From an uncultured Microbacterium sp. (GTDB lineage: Bacteria > Actinomycetota > Actinomycetes > Actinomycetales > Microbacteriaceae): a DNA stretch of 64,000 nucleotides. The number at the start of each line of letters is the position of its first letter. Position 1 is the first letter of the stretch. The DNA is taken from positions 62,001 through 126,000 of the forward strand of contig NZ_CANLCY010000003.1 of assembly GCF_947489255.1 (NCBI RefSeq). Direction: 5' to 3'. Shown here in pieces: positions 57,426-64,000 of this stretch. Under the pieces are notes generated by a model. It saw only the letters and a list, made by a program, of their open reading frames with translations, ran no database searches and was not told the DNA's origin. The position numbers were made by a program, and so were the translations under genes.

Positions 57426-58608
57426 CGATCCGCTCCACGATCATCGCGGTGCCCTGGCCCACGCCGACGCACATCGTCGCGAGCCCGTATCGTGCGTTCT
57501 CGCGCTCGAGGCGCCCGAGCAGCGTCACGATCAGCCGTGATCCGCTCGATCCGAGCGGGTGCCCGAGGGCGATCGCGCCGCCGTCGGCGTTGACGATCTC
57601 GGGGTCGAGTCCGAGGCGCCGCACGCACGCGAGCGACTGTGAGGCGAAAGCCTCGTTGAGCTCGACGGCGCCGAGGTCGGATGCCGACAGCCCGGCCTTC
57701 GCGAGCGCCTTCTCGGTCGCGGGCACGGGACCGAGCCCCATGACCTCGGGGGCGAGTGCCGCCGAGGCGTGCGACACGATGCGCGCCCGCGGCCGCAGCC
57801 CCTGGCGTTCGATCGCCTCGGCGCTCGCGACGATGATCGCCGAGGCCCCGTCGTTGAGGGAACTGGAGTTCCCGGCGGTGACGACCTCGCCGCCCGCGAC
57901 CACGGCGTGGAGCGCTCGGAGCGCGTCGAGAGAGGTGTCCCGCCGCGGCCCCTCGTCGGTGTCGACCACACCTCGCACCGTCTCGACGGCGACGATCTCG
58001 TCGCGGAAGCGTCCGGCATCCTGAGCCCGCACGGCCCTCTCGTGACTGCGCAGAGCGAAGGCGTCGGCATCGGCGCGCGAGACGCCCTCGACCCGGGCGA
58101 CCTCCTCGGCCGTCTCGGGCATCGAGAAGATGGCCTTGTCGCGCGCCGCGAGCCGCGGGTTGGTGAAGCGCCAGCCGATCGAGGTGTCGAAGGCCGCTCC
58201 CGGCTTCGCCCAGGCGCGGTCGGGCTTGGCCTGCACCCAGGGCGCCCGGGTCATCGACTCCACGCCGCCGGCCACGACGATGTCGGCGTCGCCCGAACGG
58301 ACGGCCTGCGACGCGAGCGCGATCGCGCTCATCCCCGAGGCGCAGAGGCGGTTGACGGTGAGGCCGGGGATGGTATCCGGGAGTCCGGCCAGCAGCACGG
58401 CCATGCGGGCGACGTTCCTGTTGTCTTCACCCGCCTGGTTCGCGGCTCCCAGGATCACCTCGTCGATCGCCTCGGCGGGCACTCCCGCGCGGGCCACGGC
58501 TTCGCCGACCACCAGGGCCGCCAGGTCGTCGGGGCGCACGGATGCCAACGACCCGCCGTACCGCCCGACCGGGGTGCGCGCACCGCCGATGAGAAACGCC
58601 TGCGACAT
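57418..58608 (-). CDS. Thiolase of phenylacetate catabolism (acetyl-CoA/3-oxoadipyl-CoA acyltransferase)
   Basis: 396 aa, complete thiolase. The nucleophilic Cys is in GLTVNRLCASGMSAIALAS (about residues 84-102), the His motif is GGAIALGHPLGSSGSR, and the second Cys is in ATMCVGVGQGTAM. It cleaves 3-oxoadipyl-CoA and dehydroadipyl-CoA to succinyl-CoA and acetyl-CoA (PaaJ role). It is the first gene of the operon, 57 bp after a TetR-type operator. ATG 58608 was chosen over ATG 58614 for spacing from GGAGAGG. Confidence 0.92.
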   Translation of the reverse strand: MSQAFLIGGARTPVGRYGGSLASVRPDDLAALVVGEAVARAGVPAEAIDEVILGAANQAGEDNRNVARMAVLLAGLPDTIPGLTVNRLCASGMSAIALASQAVRSGDADIVVAGGVESMTRAPWVQAKPDRAWAKPGAAFDTSIGWRFTNPRLAARDKAIFSMPETAEEVARVEGVSRADADAFALRSHERAVRAQDAGRFRDEIVAVETVRGVVDTDEGPRRDTSLDALRALHAVVAGGEVVTAGNSSSLNDGASAIIVASAEAIERQGLRPRARIVSHASAALAPEVMGLGPVPATEKALAKAGLSASDLGAVELNEAFASQSLACVRRLGLDPEIVNADGGAIALGHPLGSSGSRLIVTLLGRLERENARYGLATMCVGVGQGTAMIVERIDG

Positions 58609-58664
58609 CGCCATCCTCTCCCCCGCCGGCTCTGGCGGGGTCGCGTCCACCTCGACTTCGAGGT

Positions 58665-58686
58665 TTTCCGACCGATCGTTCAGTAA
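58665..58686. promoter_or_regulatory. TetR-type operator before the thiolase-paaK operon
   Basis: Shares GACCGATCGTTCAGTAA exactly with the paaA operator at 51580-51596 and has the same dyad layout. It lies in the leader of the six-gene operon. Two matching sites imply one repressor for the whole catabolic cluster. Confidence 0.8.
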
Positions 58687-58893
58687 TCATGCCATGCGGG
58701 AGGCGGAGGAGCAACGATCCCGGGCGGGCCCGACGCCGACGTCACGGAATCAGACCGAGGCGACACGATCGCCGAGGCCCGCGAGGCGTGGTCTCGCGCG
58801 GAACGGATGATCCGGCGCGGAACCGCTGGACCTGGGATCCGGTGGCGGCTCGGCGATGCCGCCGAGGTGGACGGACGAGCGCTGGCGATGAGG

Positions 58894-58966
58894 TGCCCCC
58901 GACAGGATTCGAACCTGCGACGCCCGCGTTAGGAGTGCGGCGCTCTATCCCCTGAGCTACGGAGGC
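58894..58966 (-). tRNA. tRNA-Arg (anticodon CCT)
   Basis: A 73-nt cloverleaf on the minus strand. The acceptor GCCTCCG pairs with CGGGGGC (one G-U), the D-arm is AGCTCAGGGGATAGAGC, the anticodon loop is CTCCTAA giving CCT, and the T-arm is GCAGGTTCGAATCCTGT. Position 31-39 of the anticodon stem is an A-C mismatch. CCA is not encoded. It reads AGG codons, which are rare in this GC-rich genome. Confidence 0.93.
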
Positions 58967-58980
58967 GGGGCTTTTCCAGC

Positions 58981-59787
58981 CTACTGCGCCCTGGAAGAGG
59001 AAGCGGTGCGAGACGAAGCGGCGCGAGACGAGGAAGTCTCCGCCGCGGCGGGACGCGATGACAGAGCCCTGATGCCATGCTGCAGCCCCTCGACGAGACC
59101 GTCGTCCCACGCGCCCGGCTCGACCGGACTCGCCTCACGGACCTCGATGCCCTCCGGACCGACCGTCGCCGCGCACACTAGCAGCGACTCGAGCACGTGT
59201 CCGTCATGCTCGTCGCGGCGGAGCACCGACGCCGAGGGGTCGGAGGTCGAGGCTTCGACGACGCCGAGCCACGGCATCCACCAGTCCTCCCCCGGTGCGA
59301 GCCCGGCGTCGCGGAACGCCCCGAGCCAGCGCGCGATACGCGGGGTGCCGGGGTCGTCGACCGCGTGGTGGGCGATCATGTGCGTGCCCGGGGCGAGTCG
59401 CGTGCGTCGAGCCTCGAGGCCGTCCCACTCCACCAGGTGCGCACCGTGGGCATCGACCTCGACGAGGTTGAAGCCGCGGGTGGGAGGGACTTCCGGGATG
59501 CCGTCGCCCACCGCATCGAGGGGGATGGCGCCGCGGCTCACCACCTCGTCGTCGCGACGGTCGGAGAGATCCTCACGGTTCAGCAGCACGGCGAGCCGCC
59601 GGGCGTCGGGATCGACGGCGAGCCAGGCCCCTCCCGCGCGGTCGTCACGCACGCCCAGGATGCCGGGGCGCTCGGGCCACCACGCGCCGAGCCCGCGCCA
59701 GGGACGCTCGCGATCCTCGTCGCGGACGGCCAGCACCCGCACCGGTTCGCCGGGTTCGGCGGGAACGTCGATCACGACCGTGCACAT
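58981..59787 (-). CDS. NRDE/TANGO2-family protein
   Basis: 268 aa. It begins MCTVVIDVPAEPGEPVRVLA, with the conserved N-terminal Cys2 of the family, then the name-giving AVLLNREDLSDRRDDEVVSRG (NRDE) and RGFNLVEVDAHGAHLVEWDG. The fold is Ntn-hydrolase-like; the human relative TANGO2 is linked to haem or lipid handling, and the bacterial function is unknown. The last 30 residues are Ser/Ala/Arg-rich. GGGAGAA precedes ATG 59787. It stands alone between tRNA-Arg and coaBC. Confidence 0.85.
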   Translation of the reverse strand: MCTVVIDVPAEPGEPVRVLAVRDEDRERPWRGLGAWWPERPGILGVRDDRAGGAWLAVDPDARRLAVLLNREDLSDRRDDEVVSRGAIPLDAVGDGIPEVPPTRGFNLVEVDAHGAHLVEWDGLEARRTRLAPGTHMIAHHAVDDPGTPRIARWLGAFRDAGLAPGEDWWMPWLGVVEASTSDPSASVLRRDEHDGHVLESLLVCAATVGPEGIEVREASPVEPGAWDDGLVEGLQHGIRALSSRPAAAETSSSRAASSRTASSSRAQ

Positions 59788-59873
59788 TTCTCCCACGGTA
59801 CCCGCGCCGCGGGCGCCCGGTGCCGTGACCTCGCCCGCGCGGCACGGAAGCAGGACGGTCCCCAGCCTCGGCA

Positions 59874-59902
59874 TCCTGTCTTCGCCGGATCCCCTGCCCC
59901 GG
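59874..59902. repeat. 29-bp direct repeat, first copy
   Basis: Starts TCCTGTCTTCGCCGGATCCC and continues to GGGG/CCGG at 59902. It differs from the copy at 59974-60002 at one base (T or C after TCCTGTC). A shared GCAGGAC stands about 20 bp upstream of both copies. Confidence 0.8.
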
Positions 59903-59973
59903 CAAGCCCCACCGCCCCGGGCCCGCACCCCACCAGAACCGGCGAGCACTCGAGAGCAGGACCACCCACGGCC

Positions 59974-60002
59974 TCCTGTCCTCGCCGGATCCCCTGCCCC
60001 GG
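59974..60002. repeat. 29-bp direct repeat, second copy
   Basis: Starts TCCTGTCCTCGCCGGATCCC; one mismatch to the copy 100 bp upstream. Function unknown; it may be a fragment of a dispersed element. Confidence 0.8.
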
Positions 60003-60094
60003 TTCCCCCGACCGGCATCCACAGACCGGATGCCCTGACCCCGCGGGCGTCGGACTCTTCCCCGCCCAGCGCGTCGACCTGGAAGACTGGGGCG

Positions 60095-61306
60095 ATGTTC
60101 GTCGTGGTGGGAGTGACCGGGGGCATCGCCGCCTACAAGACCGTCGGCCTCGTGCGGCTGCTGGTGAAGGCCGGGCACGACGTGCACGTGATCCCCACCG
60201 ACGACGCCCTGCGATTCGTGGGCCTGCCCACGTGGGAGGCGCTCAGCCGCAATCCCGTGACCACCTCGGTGCACGACGACGTCGCGAAGGTGCGCCATGT
60301 CGCTCTCGGGCAGTCGGCCGACCTCGTGATCGTCGCCCCGGCGACCGCCAACACCCTCGCGGCGATGACCGCCGGACTCGCGTCCGACCTGCTCGGAACG
60401 ACCCTGCTCGCCACGACGGCCCCGGTCGTCGTGGCTCCCGCGATGCACACCGAGATGTGGCGGCATCCCGCGACGGTCCACAACATGGAGGTGCTCCGCG
60501 CTCGGGGCGTGCACGTCGTGGGCCCGGATGACGGCGTGCTCACCGGCGGCGATTCCGGCCCCGGGCGCATGTCCGAACCCGAGGAGATCGTCGCGGCCGC
60601 GCTCGCCCTCGTCGAACGCGAGCGTGACCTCGAGGGCGTCTCGATCGTGGTGAGCGCCGGTGGCACGCGCGAGCCGATCGACCCGGTGCGCTTCCTCGGC
60701 AATCGCTCCAGCGGACGACAGGGTGTCGCGATCGCCCGCGCCGCCGCCGACCGCGGCGCGCGGGTGACCCTCGTCGCCGCGCACCTCGACGCCGACGTGC
60801 GCCCCGACCCCCGCGTCGAGGTCGTGTCGGTGGGAACCGCCGACGAGCTCGGAAGGGCGATGGATGCCACGGCCCCCGGCGCCGACGTCATCGTCATGGC
60901 CGCGGCGGTCGCCGACTACTCGGTGGCCGAGGTGTCGGTGCACAAGCTCCGCAAGCAGGACTCCCCCGGCGGACTGACCCTGCAGCTCACCGAGAACCGG
61001 GACGTCGTCGCCGGGCTCGTCGCGGCCCGACGAGAGGGGCAGACGATCGTCGCCTTCGCCGCGGAGACCGTGGCCGATGACGACGAGCTCCTCGAGCGCG
61101 CCCGTGCCAAGGCCGCGCGGAAGGGCGTCGACCTCCTGGCCGCGAATGCCGTGGGGTGGACGCGAGGATTCGAGGCGGCGGACAACACGCTCATGATCGT
61201 CGATCGGGACGGACGCGTCGTCGCGACGGCATCCGGATCGAAAGACGACACCGCCCACGCGCTGCTCGACGCGATCGCGGCGGTTCGCGTGTCACCCGAG
61301 AGCTGA
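60095..61306 (+). CDS. coaBC: Bifunctional phosphopantothenoylcysteine decarboxylase/phosphopantothenate-cysteine ligase
   Basis: 403 aa, full length. The N-terminal CoaC flavoprotein part has VGVTGGIAAYKTVGLVR, ALGQSADLVIVAPATANTLA, VVVAPAMHTEMWRHPA and GGDSGPGRMSEPEEI; the last two follow the actinobacterial versions. The C-terminal CoaB synthetase part starts at about residue 184 with VSAGGTREPIDPVRFLGNRS and has MAAAVADYSV and KLRKQDSPGGLTLQLTENRD. It performs two steps of coenzyme A synthesis from phosphopantothenate. ATG 60095 (MFVVVGVTGG) sits directly before the flavoprotein strand. Confidence 0.95.
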   Translation: MFVVVGVTGGIAAYKTVGLVRLLVKAGHDVHVIPTDDALRFVGLPTWEALSRNPVTTSVHDDVAKVRHVALGQSADLVIVAPATANTLAAMTAGLASDLLGTTLLATTAPVVVAPAMHTEMWRHPATVHNMEVLRARGVHVVGPDDGVLTGGDSGPGRMSEPEEIVAAALALVERERDLEGVSIVVSAGGTREPIDPVRFLGNRSSGRQGVAIARAAADRGARVTLVAAHLDADVRPDPRVEVVSVGTADELGRAMDATAPGADVIVMAAAVADYSVAEVSVHKLRKQDSPGGLTLQLTENRDVVAGLVAARREGQTIVAFAAETVADDDELLERARAKAARKGVDLLAANAVGWTRGFEAADNTLMIVDRDGRVVATASGSKDDTAHALLDAIAAVRVSPES

Positions 61307-61346
61307 CGGGCCGAGTACGGGGCGCCGCGCGATCCTCGCCCTCACG

Positions 61347-62012
61347 TCAGCCCTTGCCGATCCCCTCGAGTGCGGCGATGATCTCGTCGACCTCGGTGCG
61401 CGTCGTGTAGTCGACGTGCACGTCGGCGAATCTGATCACGCCGTCCGCGTCGATGACGTAGACGGAGGGGAACGGGATGCGAGCGGAGTCGTCGGCGTTG
61501 CTGTCGGCCACGTCGAAGCCGAGTTCGGTGTGCGCTGCCCGCGCGGCGCTGCTCGGTTCGGTGACGATGCCGAAGCTCTCGGCGAGCGCGTTCGCAGGGT
61601 CGGAGAGCACGGTGAAGGCGAGCGAGCCGTTGGTCACGCTCTGCCTCGACCCCTCGGGCGTCTGCGGCGAGACGGCGATGAGGCGCACGCCCCGCTCGCG
61701 CAGCACGGGCAGCAAGTGCTCCTGGTAGGTGCGCAAGGTGATGTTGCAGTACGGGCACCAGGCGCCGCGATAGAAGACCACGACCGATGCCGCACCGCCG
61801 CGCTCGGCCTCGAAGGTGGTAGGAATGGCATCTGCGGTGATGAGTTCGGCGTCCGGCGCCGCGTCTCCGACACCGAGCGCTGCGTGAGGCACTCCCGCGT
61901 CGCGCAGGTCGGACTGCTCCTCGGAGAACACCGATGCGAGGCGGTCGCCGATCTGCGACTCGAACCCGCCGGTGAAGTCGTCGATCTGCTGGGCGATGGA
62001 CGGTGTGGACAT
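61347..62012 (-). CDS. Peroxiredoxin-like (AhpC/TSA family) protein
   Basis: 221 aa. A thioredoxin-fold body with VVVFYRGAWCPYCNITLRTYQEHL (about residues 77-100), giving a CxxC in the PRXL2/AhpC-like position, then VRLIAVSPQTPEGSRQSVTN, FTVLSDPANALAESFGI and PFPSVYVIDADGVIRFADVH. The family reduces peroxides with a thiol donor; CxxC at this site suggests an atypical two-Cys or thioredoxin-like mechanism. ATG 62012 (MSTPSIAQQIDDF). Neighbours are unrelated and it seems monocistronic. Confidence 0.88.
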   Translation of the reverse strand: MSTPSIAQQIDDFTGGFESQIGDRLASVFSEEQSDLRDAGVPHAALGVGDAAPDAELITADAIPTTFEAERGGAASVVVFYRGAWCPYCNITLRTYQEHLLPVLRERGVRLIAVSPQTPEGSRQSVTNGSLAFTVLSDPANALAESFGIVTEPSSAARAAHTELGFDVADSNADDSARIPFPSVYVIDADGVIRFADVHVDYTTRTEVDEIIAALEGIGKG

Positions 62013-62203
62013 GCGTGGCCTCCCCGGGATGTTCGGCGTCAGGCGCCGGCTCGAGGAGCGTATGCCGGTGAGAAGCGTGAAGCTCCGGCGCCGTCATGTT
62101 GCGAAGCATGGCGTCACGAAGCGTCATGCGCAAGGAGCGCGACCGTTGCGCCGCACGGCGTCCGGGTGGGTGAGGACGCGGACGCCCTCACCCGTCCGTC
62201 GAC

Positions 62204-63334
62204 TCAGTATCCGTAGTACTGCAGCTCTTCGATCAGCGGGATGATCTGCCACAGCAGGTAGATCCCCCACACGATGATCGCGATGAGCGACACCACGTTG
62301 ACCGCGATCGCCGCCCACATCGGCGCGAGACCGCTGCGCGTGCGCTTCCGCAGGATCACGGCGCGACCGATCACGTAGACCAGAGCGCTGCTGATCATCA
62401 CCACGAAGAAGCTCCACGCCCAGTGGAACGGCCGCTCCACCCCGCGAGCCCGCAGCTGACGCCAGTCGAGGAACGCGAACAGCACCGTGACGGCGTAGTA
62501 GACGACGCTCGCAAGAGTGACGACGGCCGAGACGATCGTCTCGGTGGCCGTGGATCCTCCGCCATACACCTGTGCGTAGAACGACTCCTGGATGAAGGTC
62601 GACCAGTCGAACAGGAAGAGGGAGAGCACCCCGACCAGCGGGAGGAAGGCCAGCAGCCAGACCCAGACGGTGTTGGTGGGGATGTCGGTGCGCGGGGCCG
62701 CGTCCGTCGACGCCGCGGCGCCCGGGTACGCCGGCGTCCCCGGGGAGGCGGGCGCACCCGCGTAGCCCGATGCGCTGGGCGAGTTCGGGGTGCTCGCCGC
62801 GGACGGGTACGCCCCGTACGCCGGAGCGGATGCAGCGGAGGAAGACGACGAGGGTGCCGGAGGCACGGGCGCCACAGGCGGGGCGACGATGGGCGGCACG
62901 GCCGAGGGCGCGGCGGGGGCTGCGGCCGGGGCTGCGGCGGCGACCGGGTCGGGATCGGCGGTGTGGTCCGCGGCCACGACGGACTCCGGGGCCGACGGCT
63001 CCGACGCCGTGGCAGGCTCAGCGGCGAACGACTCAGCGGCAGCGGACTCGGCGGAAGGTTCCGAGGCGGTCACTGCCTCGTGCGGGTCGGTCGGGGCGAG
63101 GGACTCCCGGGCGTCCGAGACCGCGACGGACTCCGATGAGTTCGAGGCCGATGCGTCGGGGGCGACGGCGCTGTCTTCGCTCGTCGACGGCCCCGCGGCC
63201 TCCGGGGCGGTCGGCGTCGATCCGTCGACGGCGCGCACCTCGTCGGTCCAGCTCGTGCCGTCCCAGCGGCGCAGGCCGCCGCCTCCGGCGGGGTCGGGGT
63301 ACCAGCCGTCGGGCGGTGTGGGCGTGTCGGTCAT
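62204..63334 (-). CDS. DUF2510 membrane protein
   Basis: 376 aa. The N-terminal DUF2510 motif is PDGWYPDPAGGGGLRRWDGTSWT (residues about 8-30), common in actinobacterial membrane proteins. A low-complexity stretch of about 180 residues (Ala, Glu, Ser, Pro, with a YGAYPSAASTP-type segment) follows. The C-terminal 150 residues hold about four helices (VWVWLLAFLPLVGVLSLFLF; IVSAVVTLASVVYYAVTVLF; WSFFVVMISSALVYVIGRAV; AAIAVNVVSLIAIIVWGIYL). The function of this class is unknown. Confidence 0.85.
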   Translation of the reverse strand: MTDTPTPPDGWYPDPAGGGGLRRWDGTSWTDEVRAVDGSTPTAPEAAGPSTSEDSAVAPDASASNSSESVAVSDARESLAPTDPHEAVTASEPSAESAAAESFAAEPATASEPSAPESVVAADHTADPDPVAAAAPAAAPAAPSAVPPIVAPPVAPVPPAPSSSSSAASAPAYGAYPSAASTPNSPSASGYAGAPASPGTPAYPGAAASTDAAPRTDIPTNTVWVWLLAFLPLVGVLSLFLFDWSTFIQESFYAQVYGGGSTATETIVSAVVTLASVVYYAVTVLFAFLDWRQLRARGVERPFHWAWSFFVVMISSALVYVIGRAVILRKRTRSGLAPMWAAIAVNVVSLIAIIVWGIYLLWQIIPLIEELQYYGY

Positions 63335-63400
63335 GGTCGTTTCCCCTGTCTGGTGCGGAACCGGGCGAGATCGCCCCGAGTCTAGTGAGAGCGCCCGACG

Positions 63401-64000
63401 TCATCGGAAGTCCCTCGAGGCGTGCGCGACTCCCACGCGCAGATCGGTGAACCCGTCGGCGACCACGTTGGTGACCCCCTCGACCGAGCGTTCGAGCATT
63501 CCGCGCACGATGAGCGCGGGTGACTCGCGGGCGACGCGCCGGTATCTGTTCCACACCCCCACCGAGCAGATGATGTTCATGAGCCCGTGCTCGTCTTCGA
63601 GGTTGAGGAACGTGATCCCGGATGCCGTGGCCGGCCGCTGCCGGTGGGTGACCAGACCCGCGACCTCGATGCGTCGACCGGTCTCGAACGTGCGCAGTTC
63701 GCGCGAGGTGATCACCCCGCGGGCGTCGAGCGCGGAGCGGAAATGGGTCAGCGGGTGGTCGTCGGCCGAGAGTCCCGTCGCCCACAGATCGGCGGCGAGC
63801 ACCTCGTAGCTGGAGGGGTCGGTGAACAGCGGCGGCTGCACCGACACCAGGGAGTCGGGGAGGAACTCGGCACGATCCATCGCCGCCGATCCGGCGAGCC
63901 AGATCGCCTCGCGCCGGGTATGCCCGAGGCACTCGAACGCCCCCGCCGTGGCGAGCGCCTCGATCTGCGCAGTGACGAGTCCCGTGCGTCGCACGAGGTC
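63401..64000 (-). CDS. dnaE2: Error-prone DNA polymerase III alpha subunit, C-terminal fragment (cut by window edge)
   Basis: The last 199 residues of a larger protein. They match the C-terminal part of DnaE2/ImuC: LVTAQIEALATAGAFECLG (helix-hairpin-helix region), EVLAADLWATGLSADDHPLT, then the OB domain RRIEVAGLVTHRQRPATASG followed by ITFLNLEDEHGLMNIICSVG and the end VADGFTDLRVGVAHASRDFR. DnaE2 carries out SOS-induced translesion synthesis with ImuA' and ImuB. The start and the polymerase active site lie beyond the window. Confidence 0.9.
   Translation of the reverse strand, partial: DLVRRTGLVTAQIEALATAGAFECLGHTRREAIWLAGSAAMDRAEFLPDSLVSVQPPLFTDPSSYEVLAADLWATGLSADDHPLTHFRSALDARGVITSRELRTFETGRRIEVAGLVTHRQRPATASGITFLNLEDEHGLMNIICSVGVWNRYRRVARESPALIVRGMLERSVEGVTNVVADGFTDLRVGVAHASRDFR

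Larger units (their letters stand above)
59788..60094. other. 307-bp non-coding gap with a direct repeat
   Basis: Lies between two divergent genes (NRDE protein and coaBC). It contains two 29-bp near-identical direct repeats exactly 100 bp apart, and several GGCATCC/GGATGCC and CCCCGG tracts. Promoters for both genes must be here, but none has good hexamers. Confidence 0.5.

Noticed and set aside
58687..58893. Open frame between the paa operator and tRNA-Arg running into the tRNA
   Set aside because: It reads through the tRNA gene and has no start context; treated as non-coding.

Overview
High-GC actinobacterial DNA. The Lsr2-type nucleoid proteins, the gene set and the codon bias (frequent GGATGCC/GGCATCC for Asp-Ala) suggest a Microbacterium-like member of Microbacteriaceae; the genus is inference. 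Most of the window is ordinary chromosome packed with overlapping ATGA/GTGA operons. One compositionally distinct accessory segment lies at about 23.6-33.0 kb.

Layout, left half. 1-4264: histidine-utilisation operon hutH-hutU-hutI (minus strand, hutI cut by the window edge) with a divergent IclR regulator. 4552-10992: a LacI regulator divergent from an ABC sugar importer (binding protein, two permeases) that ends in a glycogen-debranching-like glycoside hydrolase. 11159-16220: YbaK deacylase, Leu/Phe/Val dehydrogenase, two Lsr2 paralogues flanking an acetolactate decarboxylase, and an APC amino-acid permease. 16434-22163: a MacA/MacB-like export triad followed by a second ABC ATPase/permease pair. 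22237-23515: a VOC protein and an alpha/beta hydrolase.

Accessory region (23638-33035). It holds an HTH protein, a 1049-aa protein with an Mrr-like PD-(D/E)XK nuclease N-terminus followed by helical repeats, and a convergent SIR2-HerA pair of the antiphage type. Upstream of SIR2, on the same strand, is a three-gene cassette of unknown proteins (42, 90 and 207 aa), with a hairpin-rich possible RNA in front of it. The segment ends at a tRNA-Ala gene. It reads as a defence island. SIR2-HerA is a known system; the 1049-aa nuclease-repeat protein and the three-gene cassette are the best candidates for something undescribed.

Right half. 33278-41596: a coiled-coil membrane protein, GNAT, galU, 5-FTHF cyclo-ligase, FmdB, mscL, a repeat-expanded small protein and a helicase-like protein with degenerate Walker motifs. 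41823-45818: an Ogt-like protein whose active-site Cys is replaced by Val, an acetate permease pair with a divergent LuxR regulator, and a Cys-less HesB-like protein. 46920-58608: a complete phenylacetate catabolic cluster in two operons (paaA-B-C-D-E plus an enoyl-CoA hydratase, and thiolase-hydratase-paaH-paaZ-paaI-paaK), each preceded by the same TetR-type operator. 58894-64000: tRNA-Arg, an NRDE protein, coaBC, a peroxiredoxin-like protein, a DUF2510 membrane protein and the C-terminus of DnaE2. Two dispersed palindromic repeat families recur in the window: a 67-bp intergenic element, and a CTTCGACAGGCTCAG element that has entered three reading frames.
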